From Nioella halotolerans (lineage in GTDB: Bacteria > Pseudomonadota > Alphaproteobacteria > Rhodobacterales > Rhodobacteraceae), in NCBI GenBank assembly GCA_003428585.1, contig QVQC01000075.1:1-63351 (forward strand): a stretch of DNA of 63,351 bases, read 5' to 3'. How positions within the stretch are numbered: position 1 is the first letter of the stretch; every line of letters begins with the position of its first letter. Made by a program: the position numbers and the translations under genes. The notes under the pieces are model-generated. The model worked only from the letters and a program-made list of their open reading frames with translations. It did not search any database and was not told the origin of the DNA. Below are positions 59,763-63,351 of the stretch, in pieces.

Positions 59763-60095
59763 GAAAGTCTCCTCTGCTGGGCGACGGCTATCAGACGCGA
59801 TCATGCACCTTGGGCGCGGGGCCCGAGGGCCAACCAAGTGTCCAGACTGTTGAACGCGTTTGCCGTGTACCTTGCTGTCCGGACCGGGGCCGACCCCCCG
59901 CCTCCTCTTGATCCACTCGGTCGCGAAGCTACGCTAGCACATCCTCCGGCAGAATAGAGGCGAGATGAATACACCTCACGCGTGTGTGACGCAGCGCGAG
60001 AAAACGCGATGCCGCAACCCGACCCGGATTTGCCGCTTCGCTCCTTTCCCCGACCGCACGAAGGGTTACAACGGGTCCAAAGGAGACACGCGACG
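59763..60095. other. 333-bp divergent promoter region, no gene seen
   Basis: This gap lies between the P460 gene (minus) and the corrinoid-activator gene (plus). It contains no convincing open frame. CACGCGTG at 59977-59984 is a perfect 8-bp palindrome that could be a regulator half-site pair; AAAGGAG at about 60079 is the ribosome site of the next gene. Nothing else was recognised. Confidence 0.5.
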
Positions 60096-62147
60096 ATGGC
60101 TGACGATCCTCTGGTGATTTTTACCCCTTCCGGCAAGCGGGGCCGCTTTCCGACCGGCACCCCGATCCTGACCGCCGCGCGGCAATTGGGCGTGGACCTC
60201 GACTCCGTCTGCGGCGGGCGGGGGATTTGTTCGAAATGCCAGGTGGCGCCGTCCTATGGCGACTTTTCCAAGCATGGCGTCACCGTGCGCGACGATGCCC
60301 TGTCGGACTGGAACGCGGTCGAGGAACGCTATGACCGGGTGCGTGGCCTGAAAAAGGGCCGGCGGCTGGGCTGCCAGGCGACGGTGCAGGGCGACGTGGT
60401 CATCGACGTGCCCGCCGAAAGCCAGGTTCACCGGCAGGTGGTGCGCAAGGCGGCCTCGGACCGGGCCATCGTGATGGACGCGGCGACGCGGCTGGTGCTG
60501 GTCGAGGTCGCGGAACCGGACATGCACGAACCCTCGGGCGATTTCGAGCGGTTGCAGGACGCGCTGAAGGAGCAATGGCAGATCGAGGGGGTGACCGCCG
60601 GCCTGCCGGTCCTGCGAAAACTGCAACCGGCGCTGCGCAAGGGCAAGTGGCAGGTCACCGTGGCGCTGCACCGGGCGCAGGGGGCCGCGACCAGCCAGGT
60701 CCTCGACATCTGGCCCGGCCTGCATGAGGGCGGCCTCTACGGGCTGGCCATCGACCTCGGCTCGACGACCATAGCGGCGCATCTTTGCGACCTCGATGAC
60801 GGGCGGGTGCTGGCCTCCGCCGGGATCATGAACCCGCAGATCCGCTTCGGCGAAGACCTGATGAGCCGGGTCAGCTACGCGATGATGAACCCCGGCGGCG
60901 ACGTTGAGATGACGCGCGCGGTGCGCGAGGCGATCAACACGCTGGCCGTCGAAATCGCCGGCGAGGCCGGGATCGAGCCGGCGCTGATCATGGAAACGGT
61001 CTTCGTCTGCAACCCGGTCATGCACCACCTGCTGCTGGGCATCGACCCGGTGGAGCTTGGGCAAGCCCCCTTCGCGCTGGCCACCTCCTCGGCGCTGGAC
61101 ATGCCCGCCAGCGACCTCGACCTCGACGCGATCAACCCGCAGGCGCAAGTCTACATCCTGCCCTGCATCGCGGGCCATGTGGGCGCCGATGCCGCCGCCG
61201 TGGCGCTATCGGAGGAACCTGACAGGTCCGAGGATCTGGTGCTGATCGTCGATGTCGGCACCAACGCGGAAATCCTGCTGGGCAGCAAGGAGAAAGTGCT
61301 CGCCTGTTCCTCGCCCACCGGGCCGGCCTTCGAGGGCGCGCAGATCAGTTCCGGCCAACGCGCCGCGCCCGGCGCGATCGAGCGGGTGGAGATCGACCCG
61401 ACGACGAAGGAACCCCGCTTTCGCATCATCGGCTGCGACCTGTGGTCCGACGATCCCGGCTTTGCCGAGGCGAGTGCCGCGACCGGCGTGACCGGCATCT
61501 GCGGCTCCGGCATCATCGAGGCAGTGGCCGAGATGCGCCTTGCGGGCATCATGGACGCCACCGGCCTCATCGGCTCGCCCGGGCAGGTGGGCACCCCGCG
61601 CTGCGAGGCGACGGACCGCACCCATGCTTACCTGATCCATGACGGCAGCGCGGGGGGCGGGCCGCGCATCACCGTCACGCAGGGCGATATCCGCGCCATC
61701 CAGCTGGCCAAGTCGGCGCTGTATGCCGGGGCGCGCCTGCTGATGGACGAGCTTGGCGTCGACCACGTGGACCGCGTGACGCTGGCCGGGGCCTTCGGTG
61801 CGCATATCAGCCCGAAACACGCGATGGTGCTGGGCATGATCCCCGACGCGCCGCTCGACAAGGTGACCAGCGCGGGCAATGCCGCCGGGCACGGGGCGCG
61901 GATCGCCTTGTGTTCGCGCGCGGCGCGCACCCGGATCGAGGACGCCGTGCGCAAGATCCACAAGGTGGAAACCGCGGTGGAGCCGAAATTCCAGGAGCAT
62001 TTCGTGAACGCCTCCGCCGTGCCCAACGCGGTCGATCCCTTCGACATCCTCAACAGCGTCGTGACCCTGCCAAAGGTCCATTACGGCGCCGCGGGCGGCG
62101 ACGGATCGGCCGGCGGCGGGCGGCGCCGCCAGCGACAAAGGAGCTGA
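60096..62147 (+). CDS. ASKHA-domain reductive activator of corrinoid proteins (RACo/RamA-like)
   Basis: A 683-residue protein. The N-terminal 2Fe-2S ferredoxin domain has CGGRGICSKC (CX5CX2C, about 39-48) plus a fourth Cys in RLGCQATV. The C-terminal ASKHA ATPase part has AIDLGSTTIAAHLCDL, LIVDVGTNAEILLG, GPAFEGAQISSG, TGICGSGIIEAVAEM and LAGAFGAHISP. Such proteins use ATP to reduce inactive Co(II) corrinoid to Co(I) for methyl transfer. It presumably serves a corrinoid protein encoded elsewhere. Ends in a Gly/Arg/Gln tail. Confidence 0.93.
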   Translation: MADDPLVIFTPSGKRGRFPTGTPILTAARQLGVDLDSVCGGRGICSKCQVAPSYGDFSKHGVTVRDDALSDWNAVEERYDRVRGLKKGRRLGCQATVQGDVVIDVPAESQVHRQVVRKAASDRAIVMDAATRLVLVEVAEPDMHEPSGDFERLQDALKEQWQIEGVTAGLPVLRKLQPALRKGKWQVTVALHRAQGAATSQVLDIWPGLHEGGLYGLAIDLGSTTIAAHLCDLDDGRVLASAGIMNPQIRFGEDLMSRVSYAMMNPGGDVEMTRAVREAINTLAVEIAGEAGIEPALIMETVFVCNPVMHHLLLGIDPVELGQAPFALATSSALDMPASDLDLDAINPQAQVYILPCIAGHVGADAAAVALSEEPDRSEDLVLIVDVGTNAEILLGSKEKVLACSSPTGPAFEGAQISSGQRAAPGAIERVEIDPTTKEPRFRIIGCDLWSDDPGFAEASAATGVTGICGSGIIEAVAEMRLAGIMDATGLIGSPGQVGTPRCEATDRTHAYLIHDGSAGGGPRITVTQGDIRAIQLAKSALYAGARLLMDELGVDHVDRVTLAGAFGAHISPKHAMVLGMIPDAPLDKVTSAGNAAGHGARIALCSRAARTRIEDAVRKIHKVETAVEPKFQEHFVNASAVPNAVDPFDILNSVVTLPKVHYGAAGGDGSAGGGRRRQRQRS

Positions 62148-62150
62148 CCC

Positions 62151-62729
62151 ATGAGCCATCTTTTCCCATCCCTGCCCGATCCCGCCGGGCTTGGCGACGT
62201 GTTCCGCCAATACCCCGAAACGGTGCCGCCGCTGCTGGACTTCCACGACAGGCTCTTGCGCGGCGACAGCCCGCTTTCCGTTGCCGAACGCGAGTTGATC
62301 GCGGCCTATGTCTCGGCGCTGAATGCCTGCCAATTCTGCCACGGGGCGCACCTGCTTTATGCCCGTGCCTTCGGGATCTCGGAGGCGGCGCTCGACGCGA
62401 TGGTCACCGATCTTGACGCCGCCCCGCTGGAGGACCGGCAGAAACCGTTGCTGGCCTACGTGGCCAAGCTGACGCGCGATCCCACCAGCCTGCGCCGCGC
62501 GGATGCCGAGGCGGTCTATGCCGCCGGCTGGACGGAGCGCGCGCTTTACGACGCGGTGCAGGTCTGCGCCCTGTTCAACTTCATGAACCGGATCGTGGAA
62601 GGCACCGGCGTGGCGGCCTACCCGCTCGACCCCGACAGCGCGACGGAGGAGGATCTCGCGGCACGGCGCGGCCGCAGCTACGCCGATTTCGGCCGCGAAC
62701 TGGGGATCCTGCCACCCCAAGGCTCTTGA
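62151..62729 (+). CDS. AhpD-like peroxidase-related / carboxymuconolactone decarboxylase family protein
   Basis: A 192-residue all-helical protein with LSVAERELIAAYVSALNACQ and the CQFCHGAH redox motif (CxxC plus His, about 61-67), then LLAYVAKLTRDP and FNFMNRIVEGTGV. This is the AhpD-type peroxidase-related family. It starts 3 bp after the corrinoid activator stop, with AAGGAG inside the end of that gene, so the two are co-transcribed. It may protect the oxygen-sensitive corrinoid system; that link is inferred from position. Confidence 0.88.
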   Translation: MSHLFPSLPDPAGLGDVFRQYPETVPPLLDFHDRLLRGDSPLSVAERELIAAYVSALNACQFCHGAHLLYARAFGISEAALDAMVTDLDAAPLEDRQKPLLAYVAKLTRDPTSLRRADAEAVYAAGWTERALYDAVQVCALFNFMNRIVEGTGVAAYPLDPDSATEEDLAARRGRSYADFGRELGILPPQGS

Positions 62730-62768
62730 CCTCGGGGCCGCGCCCGTCTTAAGAGGGCGGCCTGCAAA

Positions 62769-62815
62769 GCGGGTATGGTGAAAAGGTATCACGCGAGCTT
62801 CCCAAGCTTGTGATG
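62769..62815 (+). tRNA. 5' part of a tRNA-Gly (anticodon CCC), 3' half missing
   Basis: The sequence GCGGGTA (acceptor arm), GTGA-AAAGGTA-TCAC (D arm) and CGAGC-TTCCCAA-GCTTG (anticodon arm with CCC) folds as a tRNA-Gly up to about 62810. After that the T-arm and the acceptor complement TACCCGC are absent; the following DNA is AT-rich. The gene is therefore truncated, most likely at the border of the integrase-bearing island. Such a partial copy is unlikely to give a functional tRNA. Confidence 0.65.
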
Positions 62816-62934
62816 AAGCTTTCCGGGGGTTTCCTGTAGACTTCAAAGTATTATTTTTATTGACATAAATTGCTCTTTGGCTTTCCTCTGGTTTCACGCC
62901 TTTTCCAACTGATACCTGCAAAAAGCCTACAAAA

Positions 62935-63290
62935 ATGCCCAAGCTGACAGAAACCTACGCACGCAAGCTTCATCAGTCCAACGCCGGAACGCAGAAGCAC
63001 TGGGACACCGAGGTTAAGGGCTTCGTGCTGTTCGTCGGAAAGCGATCCAAGACTTGGTACTTCCAAAAGGATGTGGGCGGACAGACCAAGCGGATTCTCA
63101 TTGGGCGCTATCCAACTATCTCGGCTCAGGCCGCGCGGCAGTCAGCTCTTGAGCTGTCCCTTGAAATGGGGAGAGGAGCAGGGAAGCACGTGCAGATCGG
63201 TGTGCCAACTTTGAAAGCGGCGATGGATACTTATCTCGCGCGACCGAAGCTGCGCTCCGAGGCCCACAAAGAGGGGCTGCGTCAGCAATT
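62935..63290 (+). pseudogene. tyrosine-type integrase, N-terminal part, interrupted by an IS element
   Basis: About 118 residues: ARKLHQSNAGTQKHWDTEVK, GFVLFVGKRSKTWYFQKDV and KRILIGRYPTISAQAARQSA form the arm-type DNA-binding domain of phage/island integrases. The segment LKAAMDTYLARPKLRSEAHK opens the core-binding domain. From 63291 the integrase sequence is replaced by an IS end, so the catalytic half is displaced or lost. AT content and codon use are unlike the neighbours. Start ATG 62935; no strong ribosome site. Confidence 0.78.
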
Positions 63291-63351
63291 TGAACCGCCC
63301 CGGGTTTCCGAGAGGGTAAAACTCTCAGAGGATGACCCTTATGGAATCGAA
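63291..63351 (+). mobile_element. left end of an IS3-like insertion sequence (runs off the window)
   Basis: TGAACCGCCCCGGGTTTCC at 63291 resembles the terminal inverted repeat of IS3-family elements. An AGAGGA ribosome site and an ATG at 63332 or 63341 (reading MTLMES or MES) fit the start of orfA of an IS3 transposase. Only 61 bp are visible, so the family call rests on the end sequence and this short frame. Confidence 0.6.

Noticed and set aside
62769..62845. Complete functional tRNA-Gly
   Set aside because: The 3' acceptor strand that should pair with GCGGGTA is absent and the T arm only pairs through several wobble pairs, so only a 5' portion is claimed.

Overview
The window is a high-GC, densely coded stretch of an alphaproteobacterial chromosome, almost certainly from the Rhodobacteraceae/Roseobacter group. 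The evidence is gene order and family markers: a dusB-ntrB-ntrC-ntrY-ntrX block followed by trkA-trkH-hfq-hflX, NtrC and NtrX that lack the sigma-54 contact loop, an IscR without the usual cysteine triad, a detached gene-transfer-agent style endolysin/holin pair, the neighbourhood cckA/recA/alaS, a GTTC-N7-GTTC LexA box at recA, and a bifunctional IspDF. No rRNA and no CRISPR array was seen. All assignments come from reading protein motifs and DNA by eye.

Layout. (1) 1-11.8 kb, minus strand: a secondary-metabolite operon read from right to left as type I polyketide synthase, family 2 glycosyltransferase, and a non-ribosomal peptide synthetase (NRPS) that runs off the left edge. The NRPS has an N-terminal formyltransferase domain and a luciferase-like monooxygenase embedded inside its adenylation domain. 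This is the most unusual system in the window. (2) 12-16.2 kb, plus strand: housekeeping and small genes (SspB adaptor, methyltransferase, fumarase C, DUF4169, a Hint-domain protein, a ribbon-helix-helix protein). (3) 16.3-28.2 kb, minus strand: hflX, hfq, potassium uptake (trkH, trkA), two nitrogen two-component systems (ntrX/ntrY, ntrC/ntrB) and dusB. (4) 28.4-36.4 kb: ispDF-pgpA-pncC, a COQ10 homologue, hpt, two c-type cytochromes, a pilin-like protein, a sugar dehydrogenase and lipA. (5) 37-43.9 kb: a dimethylglycine dehydrogenase-like enzyme, the GTA-type lysis pair, iscR, a hydrolase and icd. (6) 43.9-55.8 kb, mostly minus strand: alaS, recA, cckA, rsmB, guaB, rlmE and ppx, with one sulfotransferase inserted on the plus strand. 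(7) 56.1-62.7 kb: a one-carbon/corrinoid group (MetF-like reductase, methyltetrahydrofolate:corrinoid methyltransferase, corrinoid-activating ASKHA protein) with small companions. (8) 62.77 kb to the right edge: the 5' half of a tRNA-Gly(CCC), an abrupt drop in GC, an integrase gene and an IS3-like element end that cuts it. This is the border of a genomic island.

How the genes work together. The PKS and NRPS should build one acyl/peptidyl product carrying a formyl group and an oxygen installed on the assembly line, possibly glycosylated; the product is unknown. The Ntr and Trk systems form the conserved nitrogen/potassium control block. CckA, the phosphorelay kinase that in this family influences GTA release, sits 8 kb from the GTA-type lysis genes, whose upstream DNA holds a degenerate CtrA-like site. 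The C1 genes (the DMG dehydrogenase-like enzyme, MetF, the corrinoid methyltransferase and the activator) point to demethylation of methylated amines or sulfonium compounds through tetrahydrofolate. The substrate-specific methyltransferase and the corrinoid protein are missing from the window.
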